A stretch of 64,000 nt of DNA, taken from positions 1,088,249 through 1,152,248 of the forward strand of contig NZ_CP156626.1 of NCBI RefSeq assembly GCF_039852015.1, written 5' to 3'. The stretch comes from Robbsia sp. KACC 23696 (GTDB taxonomy: Bacteria; Pseudomonadota; Gammaproteobacteria; Burkholderiales; Burkholderiaceae). Below, one piece after another: positions 16,660 through 24,972 of this stretch. Every line of letters begins with the position of its first letter. The first letter of the stretch is position 1. The notes under the pieces were generated by a model. That model searched no databases and was not told the origin of the DNA. It saw only the letters and a program-made list of their open reading frames with translations. The translations under genes were made by a program, and so were the position numbers.

Positions 16660-16727
16660 TGGTGCCCGGGGCCGGAATCGAACCGGCACGCCTTGCGGCG
16701 GGGGATTTTTAGTCCCCTGCGTCTACC
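16660..16727 (-). pseudogene. truncated tRNA-Leu remnant
   Basis: It holds the CCA end, T arm, variable arm and anticodon stem of the intact tRNA-Leu at 17601-17685, but the D-arm 5' half and the 5' acceptor strand are missing (homology stops at 16727). The anticodon loop reads CTAAAAA instead of CTCAAAA. It cannot form an acceptor stem and is not a functional tRNA. Confidence 0.85.
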
Positions 16728-16742
16728 CACTGCGTTTTCCTA

Positions 16743-17135
16743 TCAGGCGTCGGGTCCTTGCTGACGTTCTGCGGCAGCGGCTAGTTTTGCTAGCTGTATT
16801 TCGAGCGTCGGCAAGTGTGTCTTTACCGTGTTCCAGACAATTTCCAAGTCGGTGTCGAAGTATCCGTGAATCATTCGGTTACGCATGCCGATGATATTTT
16901 TCCAAGGCAATGCTGAATCGGGGTTCGCTTCAAGAAAGGCAGGAAACTCGTTTCGAATTTGGGTGGCGCTTTCACCGATGATGACAAGGTTCATCAACAC
17001 CGCCTGCTGGATCATTCGAGTCTCAAGGAATCTCGTCTTATCGATGTCCGCGATATAGGCGCGGGCCAAATGCGATGCCTCCAACATATGTTCGAGGTAA
17101 TCTGCAAGGCGGAGGGCGCGCTGCTTTGCGTTCAT
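16743..17135 (-). CDS. hepT: HepT-like HEPN ribonuclease toxin (DUF86)
   Basis: 130 residues, all-helical HEPN fold. The catalytic motif RNRMIHGY matches Rx4HxY: Arg and His for RNA cleavage, and the Tyr that MntA-type partners modify by AMPylation. Upstream blocks (ADYLEHMLEASHLARAYIAD, AVLMNLVIIGESATQI) are typical of DUF86. Its first four bases overlap the end of the mntA gene, so the two are translated together. The toxin gene stops 16 bases from the truncated tRNA-Leu. Function is by family; activity here is untested. Confidence 0.87.
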   Translation of the reverse strand: MNAKQRALRLADYLEHMLEASHLARAYIADIDKTRFLETRMIQQAVLMNLVIIGESATQIRNEFPAFLEANPDSALPWKNIIGMRNRMIHGYFDTDLEIVWNTVKTHLPTLEIQLAKLAAAAERQQGPDA

Positions 17136-17422
17136 ACCGGTACCGCTGCATCCAATATTGCAGCCCGGAACTTCACCGAAATATCGTTTGGCGTCAAAAG
17201 GTCGACACCGACACCCAGCAGTTCTTCCAGTTCATATTGAATGCCGCCGAGATCGAATAACGTCGCGCCTGGAAGCGCATCAACAAGAATGTCGATGTCG
17301 CTTCCTTCCCTGTCATCGCCACGAGCAACCGATCCAAAAATGCGAGGGTTGCTGGCCTTGTTCGCAGCGACGATCTGACGAATTCTGGCGCGGTGGGTGT
17401 TCAGTGCGACTGATGGTCTCAC
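17132..17422 (-). CDS. mntA: MntA-like nucleotidyltransferase antitoxin
   Basis: 96 residues of the minimal nucleotidyltransferase type. The motif GSVARGDDREGSDIDILVD is the GSx10DxD metal/nucleotide site, and a third acidic strand is near VDLLTPND. In characterised HepT-MntA pairs this protein AMPylates the Tyr of the HEPN toxin and silences it. The gene precedes and overlaps hepT (ATGA-type overlap). The pair is the whole cargo of the segment between the two tRNA-Leu repeats; no integrase is present. Confidence 0.87.
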   Translation of the reverse strand: MRPSVALNTHRARIRQIVAANKASNPRIFGSVARGDDREGSDIDILVDALPGATLFDLGGIQYELEELLGVGVDLLTPNDISVKFRAAILDAAVPV

Positions 17423-17509
17423 GGATGTCTCCGTACGGTTATCAAGCCATCATAATCCTGAGAGTCGGGCTGTCAAGTGCCCAAACGGTAGGCGCCCTGA
17501 AGGCTATCA

Positions 17510-17668
17510 ATCAGCACTTTCGCGCTATGCCCCAGAACGAAAAAAGGCTTGCTCCGAAGAGCAGGCCTTTTTAAGTGAACCGGAGTTCACTGAATCCCGT
17601 TGGTGCCCGGGGCCGGAATCGAACCGGCACGCCTTGCGGCGGGGGATTTTGAGTCCCCTGCGTCTACC
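17510..17668. repeat. 159-bp direct repeat, right copy (terminator plus 3' part of intact tRNA-Leu)
   Basis: Partner of 16569-16727. The homology runs from 91 bases outside the CCA end into the tRNA and stops 17 nt short of its 5' end, so only this copy carries a complete tRNA. Confidence 0.9.
17541..17572. terminator. intrinsic terminator downstream of tRNA-Leu (right repeat copy)
   Basis: Same stem-loop as 16600-16631 with one C-to-T change that becomes a G-T wobble. It follows the tRNA-Leu gene read on the minus strand. Confidence 0.8.
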
Positions 17669-17685
17669 AATTTCACCACCCGGGC
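17601..17685 (-). tRNA. tRNA-Leu (anticodon CAA), CCA encoded
   Basis: 85 nt read on the minus strand. The 7-bp acceptor stem is GCCCGGG/CCCGGGC with discriminator A and an encoded CCA. The D arm contains GGTGAAATTGGTAGACGC, the anticodon stem GGGGA/TCCCC holds loop CTCAAAA (anticodon CAA), a long class II variable arm follows, and the T loop is GGTTCGATTCC. It decodes UUG. The 3' end is duplicated at 16660-16727. Confidence 0.95.
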
Positions 17686-17839
17686 CGTTTGCGGCTCGGT
17701 GAATCGCGGCAACAAAGCACATCGCTGCCAGGAAAAACATGCCCTAAAGCACACACCGAGACAAACAAGAAGCGGGATTATGGCGGAAAATTTTGAAGTA
17801 GGCAAGCACTCTTCATCAAAATTTTACTGTCACCGTGGA

Positions 17840-18784
17840 CTACAGTTCATATCGCTCGCCATCGCTGCCACGCAAGGCTTGATCCAGCAGTTTGCGGTCG
17901 GTCTGCGGCGACAGCAGTTCCACCAGCGTATAAATATAGCTGCGCAGATAAGCCCCTTGCTTCAGTGCGATCCGCGTGACGTTCGAGCCGAACAGATGCC
18001 CCACCGGCATCGCCTTCAAGGACTTGTCGCGGTCTGCCTGATACGCCATATCCGACATGATGCCGACGCCCAGTCCCAATTCGACATAGGTCTTGATCAC
18101 GTCCGAGTCGATCGCTTCGAGCACGATGTCCGGCTTCAATCCGCGCCGCTCGAAAGCTTGGTCGATCTTCGTGCGTCCCGCGAACGCGGAGCCGTACGTA
18201 ATCAATGGATATCGCACCAGATCCTCTAGGGACAGTTCGCCCCGCGACGCCAGCGGATGGTCATGCGTGACGATCGCGACGTGCATCCATTGGAAGCAGG
18301 GTACCGATGTCAGTCCCGGATAGTCGGCAATGGCCTCGGTCGCGACGGCCAGATCCGCCTGATCGCGTAATACCATCTCCGCGACCTGCGTCGGATTGCC
18401 CTGCAGTATCGACAGATGGACTTTCGGAAAACGCCGACGGAATTCGGCGACCGCAGCCGGCAGCGCATAGCGCGCCTGCGTGTGCGTCGCGGCAATGGTC
18501 AGATTCCCCTGATCTTGCGCGGCAAACTCACTGCCGACCCGTTTCAGACTTTCCACTTCCTGGAGAATCCGCTCGACGGACGCCAGAATCAGCCGGCCAG
18601 GCTCGGTCAGCGAGCGCACCCGCTTGCCGTGTCGCCGAAAAATTTCGACCCCGAGCTCTTCCTCCAGTTCGATGATTGCCTTGGAGACGCCCGGTTGCGA
18701 CGTAAACAGGGCCTTCGCCGCCTCGGTGAGGTTGAAGTTCTGACGCACGGCCTCGCGAACGAAGCGAAATTGGTGCAGGTTCAT
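17840..18784 (-). CDS. cysB: CysB-type LysR regulator of sulfur assimilation
   Basis: 314 residues from the ATG at 18784; the frame is open further upstream, but the family N terminus is MNLHQFRFVREAVRQNFNLT. The helix-turn-helix is AAKALFTSQPGVSKAIIELE. The effector domain carries the CysB/Cbl signature ATHTQARYALP followed by TEAIADYPGL. CysB proteins activate sulfate-reduction genes when O- or N-acetylserine signals sulfur shortage. It is divergent from cysI across a 492-bp gap that contains a LysR-box-like dyad, so it is the obvious regulator of the downstream operon. Confidence 0.93.
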   Translation of the reverse strand: MNLHQFRFVREAVRQNFNLTEAAKALFTSQPGVSKAIIELEEELGVEIFRRHGKRVRSLTEPGRLILASVERILQEVESLKRVGSEFAAQDQGNLTIAATHTQARYALPAAVAEFRRRFPKVHLSILQGNPTQVAEMVLRDQADLAVATEAIADYPGLTSVPCFQWMHVAIVTHDHPLASRGELSLEDLVRYPLITYGSAFAGRTKIDQAFERRGLKPDIVLEAIDSDVIKTYVELGLGVGIMSDMAYQADRDKSLKAMPVGHLFGSNVTRIALKQGAYLRSYIYTLVELLSPQTDRKLLDQALRGSDGERYEL

Positions 18785-19276
18785 AATAAGCAGCAAGTCC
18801 CGAAGCGGCCGAGGCCGGGCAGGCCTCTGGTCTTGTTTCAACTAGTTCGTCATCGCCGCGCCGCTGGGAACCGCGTCTGCGTGTTCAATGATCGATTGGA
18901 CCGACTGGCACGGTCAATGTCACCGTCGCGGCGTGCGGTACCTCTCCCGATGCCGTCGAGCAACCCTGCGATAATACGGGTTAGCCCTTTTATTTCCTCG
19001 GCATAAAAGCCATCGTGGCCGATCGGGGCAGCGTCACAGGTCCGGAACACGGGCGCGTCGGCGCTAATAACCCTGCGGCATAACGGTGTAATTTTTTAGT
19101 CGTTTGAAATATAAGGCGAGTTTATTACGATTTCCAGTCCCAATGCCACCGTTCCCGGGCACTGCTGCGTTGTGGCGGCGCGCGTGAGACGCTTACGCCA
19201 CAAATGCTGAGCGGCCCGAATCGGCCGAATCGCGGCTAGCGGCATGGCGAAGAGTGGCAAGATACGCGAGTCCCCT
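18785..19276. other. cysB-cysI divergent intergenic region, no gene seen
   Basis: 492 bases without a convincing gene. The half nearest cysI is AT-rich and carries the candidate CysB box at 19111-19125. I found no tRNA, no clear riboswitch and no strong terminator. Confidence 0.5.
19111..19125. promoter_or_regulatory. candidate CysB box upstream of cysI
   Basis: ATAA-GGCGAGT-TTAT is a 15-bp dyad with the T-N11-A core of LysR-type sites, in the AT-rich stretch about 150 bases before the cysI start. Confidence 0.4.
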
Positions 19277-20947
19277 ATGTACCAATACGACCAGTACGAT
19301 CAGCAAATCGTTGACGAACGCGTGGTGCAGTACGCCGACCAGGTGCGTCGTCGCCTGAGCGGCGAACTGGATGAGGAAGAGTTCAAGCCATTGCGGCTGC
19401 AGAATGGCCTCTACATGCAACGGCACGCCTATATGCTGCGCGTCGCCATTCCTTACGGAAACCTGTCGAGCGCCCAGATGCGCATGCTGGGACATATCGC
19501 GCGCGAGCACGACCGCGGGTATGGCCATTTCTCGACGCGTACCAATATCCAGTACAACTGGATCAAGCTCGAAGAAACGCCGGAGATTCTGCGCAAGCTC
19601 GCGTCGGTCGAGATGCACGGCATTCAGACGTCGGGGAATTGCATCCGCAATATTTCGACCGATCAATTCGCCGGTGTGGCGCCTGACGAAATCGTCGATC
19701 CGCGCCCGTATTGCGAATTGATGCGCCAATGGTCCACCTTCCACCCGGAATTTGCCTGGCTGCCGCGGAAATTCAAGATCGCGATCAATGGTGCCACGGA
19801 AGATCGCGCGGCGACCTTGCTGCACGACATCGCCATCCACCTGAAGCGCGACGCGAATGGCGACGTCATCGCCGACGTTTTGGCCGGTGGCGGCATGGGC
19901 CGTACGCCGATCCTCGGCAGTGTGATCAAACGTGACTTGCCGTGGCAACATCTGGCCTCGTATTGCGAGGCGGCGCTGCGTGTGTATAACCGCTATGGCC
20001 GTCGCGACAATATCTATAAGGCGCGGATCAAGATTCTGGTCAAGGCATTGGGCGCTGAGCAGTTTTCGGAGCAGGTTGAGGAAGAGTGGGTCCATCTGAA
20101 GAACGGTCCGGCGACGTTCACCGTGGAAGAGCGCGACCGCGTCGCGTCTTTCTTCGTGCCGCCGCAATATGAGACGCTGCCCGCAATCAATCCTGATTAC
20201 GAGCAGCAACTCCGCGACGATCGCGCTTTCGCACGTTGGGCGGAGCGCAATGTGCGCGCGCACCGTCAACCGGGTTATGCGAGTGTCACGCTGTCGTTGA
20301 AGCCGCACAACGCGCCTCCGGGCGACGCGACCGATGTCCAGATGGAAGCCGTCGCCGATTGGGCCGATCGCTTCAGCTTTGGCGAGCTTCGCGTGACGCA
20401 CGAGCAGAACCTGGTGCTGGCCGACGTGAAACAGTCGGAGCTGCACGCGCTCTGGCAATTGGCACGGGCGCAAGGCTTCGCCACGCCGAATATCGGGCTG
20501 TTGACCGATATCATCGCCTGCCCGGGCGGCGATTTCTGCTCGCTGGCCAACGCGAAGTCGATCCCGATTGCGGAAGCGATTCAACGTCGCTTCGACGATC
20601 TCGACTACGTGTACGACCTCGGCGACGTGACGCTGAATATTTCAGGTTGCATCAACTCGTGCGGACATCACCATATCGGCAATATCGGCATTCTCGGCGT
20701 CGATAAGGATGGCAGCGAGTGGTACCAGGTGTCGCTGGGCGGCGAGCAGGGGAACGCCGCGCAGATTGGGCGTGTGATCGGACCGTCGTTCTCGGCCGAA
20801 GAGGTGCCGGATGTCGTGTCGCGCATCATCGATACCTTTGTAAAGCATCGCGACGGCGAAGAGCGCTTCAGCGAAACCTATGCGCGGGTGGGCGTCGCAC
20901 CGTTCAAGGAACACGTCTACGCATCGCGGCCGAAGGCCAACGCCTGA
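19277..20947 (+). CDS. cysI: sulfite/nitrite reductase hemoprotein (assimilatory sulfite reductase)
   Basis: 556 residues starting at MYQYDQYDQQIVDERVVQY, the usual Burkholderia start (ATG 19277); the in-frame ATG at 19244 gives an atypical extension. The siroheme/[4Fe-4S] ligands are intact: ACPGGDFCSLA (Cx5C) and GCINSCGHHHIG (Cx3C). The enzyme reduces sulfite to sulfide with six electrons. It opens the operon cysI-DUF934-cysH-cysD-cysN-cobA, with 15-16 bases between the first genes. The divergent cysB and an upstream LysR-type dyad indicate CysB control. Confidence 0.95.
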   Translation: MYQYDQYDQQIVDERVVQYADQVRRRLSGELDEEEFKPLRLQNGLYMQRHAYMLRVAIPYGNLSSAQMRMLGHIAREHDRGYGHFSTRTNIQYNWIKLEETPEILRKLASVEMHGIQTSGNCIRNISTDQFAGVAPDEIVDPRPYCELMRQWSTFHPEFAWLPRKFKIAINGATEDRAATLLHDIAIHLKRDANGDVIADVLAGGGMGRTPILGSVIKRDLPWQHLASYCEAALRVYNRYGRRDNIYKARIKILVKALGAEQFSEQVEEEWVHLKNGPATFTVEERDRVASFFVPPQYETLPAINPDYEQQLRDDRAFARWAERNVRAHRQPGYASVTLSLKPHNAPPGDATDVQMEAVADWADRFSFGELRVTHEQNLVLADVKQSELHALWQLARAQGFATPNIGLLTDIIACPGGDFCSLANAKSIPIAEAIQRRFDDLDYVYDLGDVTLNISGCINSCGHHHIGNIGILGVDKDGSEWYQVSLGGEQGNAAQIGRVIGPSFSAEEVPDVVSRIIDTFVKHRDGEERFSETYARVGVAPFKEHVYASRPKANA

Positions 20948-20962
20948 GAGGAAACCAGCACC

Positions 20963-21514
20963 ATGGCATTGATCATCAAGAACCGCGAAGTCGTGGAAGA
21001 CCGTTGGCATACCGTGCGCGCGAATGCGGAGGGGCAACTCCCCGAGCCGCAGGACCTGCCGCATGGCGCCATCATCGTGCCGTTCACGTATTGGAGCGCG
21101 AACCGTGACGCGCTGACCGCGTCGCGGAGCAAAGCCGATCTGGGTATCTGGCTGGCGCCCACCGATGAGCCGGCATCGTTGCTGGACGATATCGATTCGG
21201 TGACGGTATTGGCCGTCGATTTCCCGGCTTTCAAGGACGGTCGCGGTATCAGCATCGCGCGTTTGCTGCGCGAGCGCTACGGCTGGAAGGGCGAGATTCG
21301 CGCGATCGGCGATGTGTTGCGTGACCAGATCGGCTATATGTCCCGCTGCGGCATCGACGCGTTCGCGGTCCGCGCGGACAAGGACATTCACGATGCCTTG
21401 CACGCCTTCGACGAGTTGACCTTGCACTATCAAGGCGCCGTTGACGATCCGCGTCCGCTGTTCCGTCGCGTGCAGCGGCAGGGCGCGCCGGCGGCGTCGG
21501 CAACGCAGTCCTGA
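20963..21514 (+). CDS. DUF934 protein of the sulfate-reduction operon
   Basis: 183 residues, with GAGAGGAAA before the ATG. Landmarks are ALIIKNREVVEDRW at the start, LGIWLAPTDEPASLLDD, and DFPAFKDGRGISIARLLRER, which define DUF934. The family sits almost always between cysI and cysH in beta- and gammaproteobacteria and is thought to assist sulfite reduction, perhaps as an electron-transfer or assembly partner, but no biochemical role is established. There are no metal-cysteine clusters or membrane segments. Confidence 0.88.
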   Translation: MALIIKNREVVEDRWHTVRANAEGQLPEPQDLPHGAIIVPFTYWSANRDALTASRSKADLGIWLAPTDEPASLLDDIDSVTVLAVDFPAFKDGRGISIARLLRERYGWKGEIRAIGDVLRDQIGYMSRCGIDAFAVRADKDIHDALHAFDELTLHYQGAVDDPRPLFRRVQRQGAPAASATQS

Positions 21515-21528
21515 ACGGAGTGACGACG

Positions 21529-22389
21529 ATGGCAACGGAAACCCGTAGTTCGCCGTTGGCGGATGCAGCCGATCCGGCTGTTGCGGTAGCGGCTTCCGAG
21601 ACCGAGGTCGGCTCGGTCAGTGCTGTCAGCACGATCATGCGCCCGGTTTTGTCGGGGCCACGCCGGGACGGACCGCGTTCGCAGCCCTTGGACGCGTTGA
21701 TTACCGAGCTGGATGCACGTCTGGACGGCATTGCCGCGGCGCATCCGGGACATCGCGTCAAACTCGCAAGCAGCCTCGCGGCGGAAGACATGGTGCTGAC
21801 GCACGCGATTCTTTCGCGGCGCGTCGATATCGGCATTTTTACGCTGCAGACCGGCCGCTTGCACGCGGAAACGGTCGGCATGTTGGATACGGTGGCGAAC
21901 CGCTATGGCTATCGGATCGAGACGTTCGAACCGCAGCCGGACGCGGTGGCACGATACGTCGACGCGCACGGACTGAATGCCTTCTATGAAAGCGTTGCGC
22001 TGCGCAAAGCGTGTTGCGATATGCGCAAGGTTGAGCCGCTGAACCGCGCGCTGGCCGGTGTCGACGCGTGGGTGACGGGGCAGCGACGGGAACAGTCGGT
22101 GACACGGACCGAGCTGCCGCATCGGGAGCACGACGGTGCACGCGATATCTCGAAATACAACCCGCTGGCGGATTGGACCGAAGCCGATGTCTGGGCTTAT
22201 CTGGATCAGCTCGATGTGCCGGTCAACCCGCTGCACGCGCGGGGTTATCCGAGCATCGGCTGCGAGCCGTGCACGCGCGCGGTTCGGGTGGGCGAGGATA
22301 GTCGCGCGGGACGATGGTGGTGGGAGTCGCGCGATACGAAGGAATGCGGATTGCATCAGAACGCCGTGACGTCAGACAGCAAGCAGTGA
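21529..22389 (+). CDS. cysH: assimilatory adenylyl-sulfate (APS) reductase, [4Fe-4S] type
   Basis: 286 residues from the ATG at 21529, with GGAG 8 bases upstream; a GTG at 21520 overlaps the ribosome site. The catalytic domain has the PP-loop-like KLASSLAAEDMVL and TLQTGRLHAET. The cluster ligands KACCDMRK and GCEPCTRAV (CC...CxxC) distinguish APS reductases from PAPS reductases. The C-terminal KECGLH carries the redox cysteine. An N-terminal extension of about 55 residues rich in Ala/Ser is unusual and probably disordered. It reduces APS to sulfite with thioredoxin. Confidence 0.93.
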   Translation: MATETRSSPLADAADPAVAVAASETEVGSVSAVSTIMRPVLSGPRRDGPRSQPLDALITELDARLDGIAAAHPGHRVKLASSLAAEDMVLTHAILSRRVDIGIFTLQTGRLHAETVGMLDTVANRYGYRIETFEPQPDAVARYVDAHGLNAFYESVALRKACCDMRKVEPLNRALAGVDAWVTGQRREQSVTRTELPHREHDGARDISKYNPLADWTEADVWAYLDQLDVPVNPLHARGYPSIGCEPCTRAVRVGEDSRAGRWWWESRDTKECGLHQNAVTSDSKQ

Positions 22390-22404
22390 TATGGATTGGA
22401 GTGA

Positions 22405-23397
22405 ATGAGCGACATGAACAGCCCTATTGAGTTGAAGACCGCTGCCAACGGTACGGCGGCGCAGGCCGGCGACACGCAGGCGGCGGGCGGCATGGACCAT
22501 CTGGATTGGCTCGAAGCCGAATCCATCCATATCCTGCGCGAAATGGTGGCGGAATGCCGCAAGCCGGCGCTGCTGTTCTCCGGCGGCAAGGATTCGGTCG
22601 TCGTCCTGCATCTGGCGCTGAAGGCCTTCGGCCTGGGCCCGCAACGCAAGACGACGTTACCCTTCCCGCTGGTGCACATCGATACCGGTCACAACTTCGA
22701 CGAAGTCATCACGTTCCGCGACCAGCGTGTCGCCGAATTGGGTGCCGAGTTGATCGTTGGTCATGTCGAGGACTCGATCCGTCGCGGGACCGTGCGTCTG
22801 CGTCGCGAAACCGATTCGCGCAATGCTGCGCAGGCCGTGACGTTACTGGAGACGATCGCCGAGCATCAGTTCGACGCCTTGATTGGCGGCGCGCGTCGCG
22901 ACGAAGAGAAGGCGCGTGCGAAGGAGCGGATCTTCTCGTTCCGCGACGAATTCGGTCAGTGGGATCCGAAGGCACAGCGCCCCGAGTTGTGGAGCCTGTA
23001 TAACGCCCGTCTGCATCAGGGCGAACATCTGCGCGTGTTTCCCATCTCGAATTGGACCGAACTGGATATCTGGCAATACATCGGACGCGAGCAACTGGCG
23101 CTGCCGTCGATCTACTACGCTCACACGCGCGAAATCGTACGGCGTAGCGGCTTGCTGGTGCCGGTGACGCGACTGACGCCGCCACGCGACGGCGAAGTCG
23201 CGGAGCAGGCGCTGGTGCGCTTCCGCACGGTCGGCGATATCAGCTGCACCTGCCCAGTGTCCAGCGATGCCACCGACGTCGAGGCGATCATCGCCGAGAC
23301 GGCCGTGGCCGATGTGACCGAACGCGGCGCAACCCGGATGGACGACCAGGCATCCGAGGCGGCAATGGAACAACGCAAGAAGCAAGGCTATTTCTGA
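22405..23397 (+). CDS. cysD: sulfate adenylyltransferase subunit 2
   Basis: 330 residues, with GGAG before the ATG. The PP-loop SGGKDSVVVLHLA, the DTGHNFDEVI block, GARRDEEKARAKER and the C-terminal tail ending KKQGYF are all typical of CysD. It forms the ATP sulfurylase heterodimer with CysN, activating sulfate to APS in the cytoplasm. It lies 15 bases after cysH and 16 before cysN. Confidence 0.96.
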   Translation: MSDMNSPIELKTAANGTAAQAGDTQAAGGMDHLDWLEAESIHILREMVAECRKPALLFSGGKDSVVVLHLALKAFGLGPQRKTTLPFPLVHIDTGHNFDEVITFRDQRVAELGAELIVGHVEDSIRRGTVRLRRETDSRNAAQAVTLLETIAEHQFDALIGGARRDEEKARAKERIFSFRDEFGQWDPKAQRPELWSLYNARLHQGEHLRVFPISNWTELDIWQYIGREQLALPSIYYAHTREIVRRSGLLVPVTRLTPPRDGEVAEQALVRFRTVGDISCTCPVSSDATDVEAIIAETAVADVTERGATRMDDQASEAAMEQRKKQGYF

Positions 23398-23413
23398 GCA
23401 GGGCGGACCGATC

Positions 23414-24835
23414 ATGAGCACACAACCTCTCAATGCCGCGGTGTCGGCGAATACCGGCCTGTCGGGCACGATCGACGGCAGCGGTCCGGTAGCGGACCTT
23501 GGCGTCTTGCGTTTCATCACGGCGGGCAGTGTCGACGATGGCAAGAGCACGCTGATCGGACGGCTGCTGTACGACAGCCGCGCGGTGCTGAGCGATCAGC
23601 TCGGCGCCTTGGCACGGGCGAAGAACAAGCGCACTGTCGGCGACGAGATCGATCTCGCCTTGCTGACGGACGGTTTGGAAGCCGAGCGCGAGCAGGGCAT
23701 CACGATCGATGTCGCCTACCGTTATTTCGCCACCGGTCGTCGCAAATTCATCATTGCCGATACGCCGGGACACGAGCAATACACGCGCAATATGGTCACC
23801 GGTGCATCCACTGCGCATGCGGCCATCGTGTTGATTGATGCCACGCGCGTGACGATCGAAGGCGACACGACGACGCTGCTGGCGCAGACGAAACGCCATA
23901 GCGCGATCGTCAAGCTGCTCGGCATCAAACACGTGATCGTGGCCGTGAACAAGATGGATCTCGTCGACTACAGCGAGAGCGTGTTCGACAAGATCCGCGA
24001 GGCCTACGTCGCATTGGCGCAGCGCCTGGGTCTTGAAAATGTCCGCTTCGTGCCGGTCTCGGCGCTGAAGGGCGATAACGTCGTGACGCCGAGCGAGCGG
24101 ATGCCGTGGTATGGCGATGGCCCGCTGCTGTCGACGCTGGAACTGCTGCCGGTGGCGCAGAACCTGGCCGCGCTGCGTTTCCCGGTGCAATGGGTGGCGC
24201 GTCAGGACGGCTCGCAGGCAGATGACTTCCGCGGCTATATGGGGCGCATCGAGTCCGGCAGCTTGAAGGTGGGACAGCGTATCCAGGTACTGCCCAGCGG
24301 CATCGATGCGGAAATTGCCGAGTTGATCGCGCCGGTGCCGGGCGGTACCGCATCGGTGGCTGAAGCGCATGCCGGTCATTGCGTGACGGTGCGTCTGAGC
24401 GCCGATGTCGACGTATCGCGTGGCGATATGTTTGTCGAGGCGGCGGGGACGGAAGGGGCGGTCGATACGGCCCAGGTTCAGGGCGGCGGGAGCGTGGCGC
24501 GCAAGCTCGTGGCCGATATCTGCTGGCTGGGCGAGGAGCCGCTGTCGTCGCAGCGTAAATACCTGCTGAAGCAGACGACGGCCACGGTCTTCGCGCGCGT
24601 GTCGGCGGTCCATCACACGTTGGACGTGCACACGTTGTTGAACACCACGGAAGACAGCGCGGGCGCCGCCGTGACCGTGAAGATGAACGATATCGGTTCG
24701 GTTTCGCTGAATTTGCAGAAGCCCGTCGTCTGCGACACCTATGACAACAACCCGGCCACCGGCGCATTCGTGTTGATCGACGAAGCGACGTATCATACGG
24801 TTGCGGCGGGCATGATCCGGCAATTCAGCGCCTGA
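23414..24835 (+). CDS. cysN: sulfate adenylyltransferase subunit 1 (GTPase)
   Basis: 473 residues. The GTPase motifs are GSVDDGKST (P-loop), DTPGHEQYTRN (G3) and NKMDLVDY (G4), followed by two beta-barrel domains as in elongation factors. The length shows CysN alone, without the C-terminal APS kinase (CysC) found in CysNC fusions. That agrees with the neighbouring APS-type reductase, which needs no PAPS. GTP hydrolysis drives APS synthesis by CysD. Confidence 0.95.
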   Translation: MSTQPLNAAVSANTGLSGTIDGSGPVADLGVLRFITAGSVDDGKSTLIGRLLYDSRAVLSDQLGALARAKNKRTVGDEIDLALLTDGLEAEREQGITIDVAYRYFATGRRKFIIADTPGHEQYTRNMVTGASTAHAAIVLIDATRVTIEGDTTTLLAQTKRHSAIVKLLGIKHVIVAVNKMDLVDYSESVFDKIREAYVALAQRLGLENVRFVPVSALKGDNVVTPSERMPWYGDGPLLSTLELLPVAQNLAALRFPVQWVARQDGSQADDFRGYMGRIESGSLKVGQRIQVLPSGIDAEIAELIAPVPGGTASVAEAHAGHCVTVRLSADVDVSRGDMFVEAAGTEGAVDTAQVQGGGSVARKLVADICWLGEEPLSSQRKYLLKQTTATVFARVSAVHHTLDVHTLLNTTEDSAGAAVTVKMNDIGSVSLNLQKPVVCDTYDNNPATGAFVLIDEATYHTVAAGMIRQFSA

Positions 24836-24972
24836 TCATTGCCGTCGTGGGCGGTCGCACGGTCTTCCGATAGGCCGCGTGCGGGACGCCAGGGATGGTG
24901 CGCGTGGCAATGCGTATCGTCGGCAACGATAGTCGACGTAGACGGGCAGGGACTCCCCGCGAGGGGCAAACG

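Larger units (their letters stand above)
16569..16727. repeat. 159-bp direct repeat, left copy (terminator plus 3' part of tRNA-Leu)
   Basis: It matches 17510-17668 at a constant offset of 941 bases with three mismatches: cagcaA/C, ggcC/Ttgctc, and T/G next to the anticodon. It contains the bidirectional terminator and 68 nt of the tRNA-Leu 3' part. Together with the right copy it brackets the HepT-MntA cassette. Confidence 0.9.

Noticed and set aside
16660-16727. A second functional tRNA-Leu
   Set aside because: No 5' acceptor strand or complete D arm, and a changed anticodon loop.
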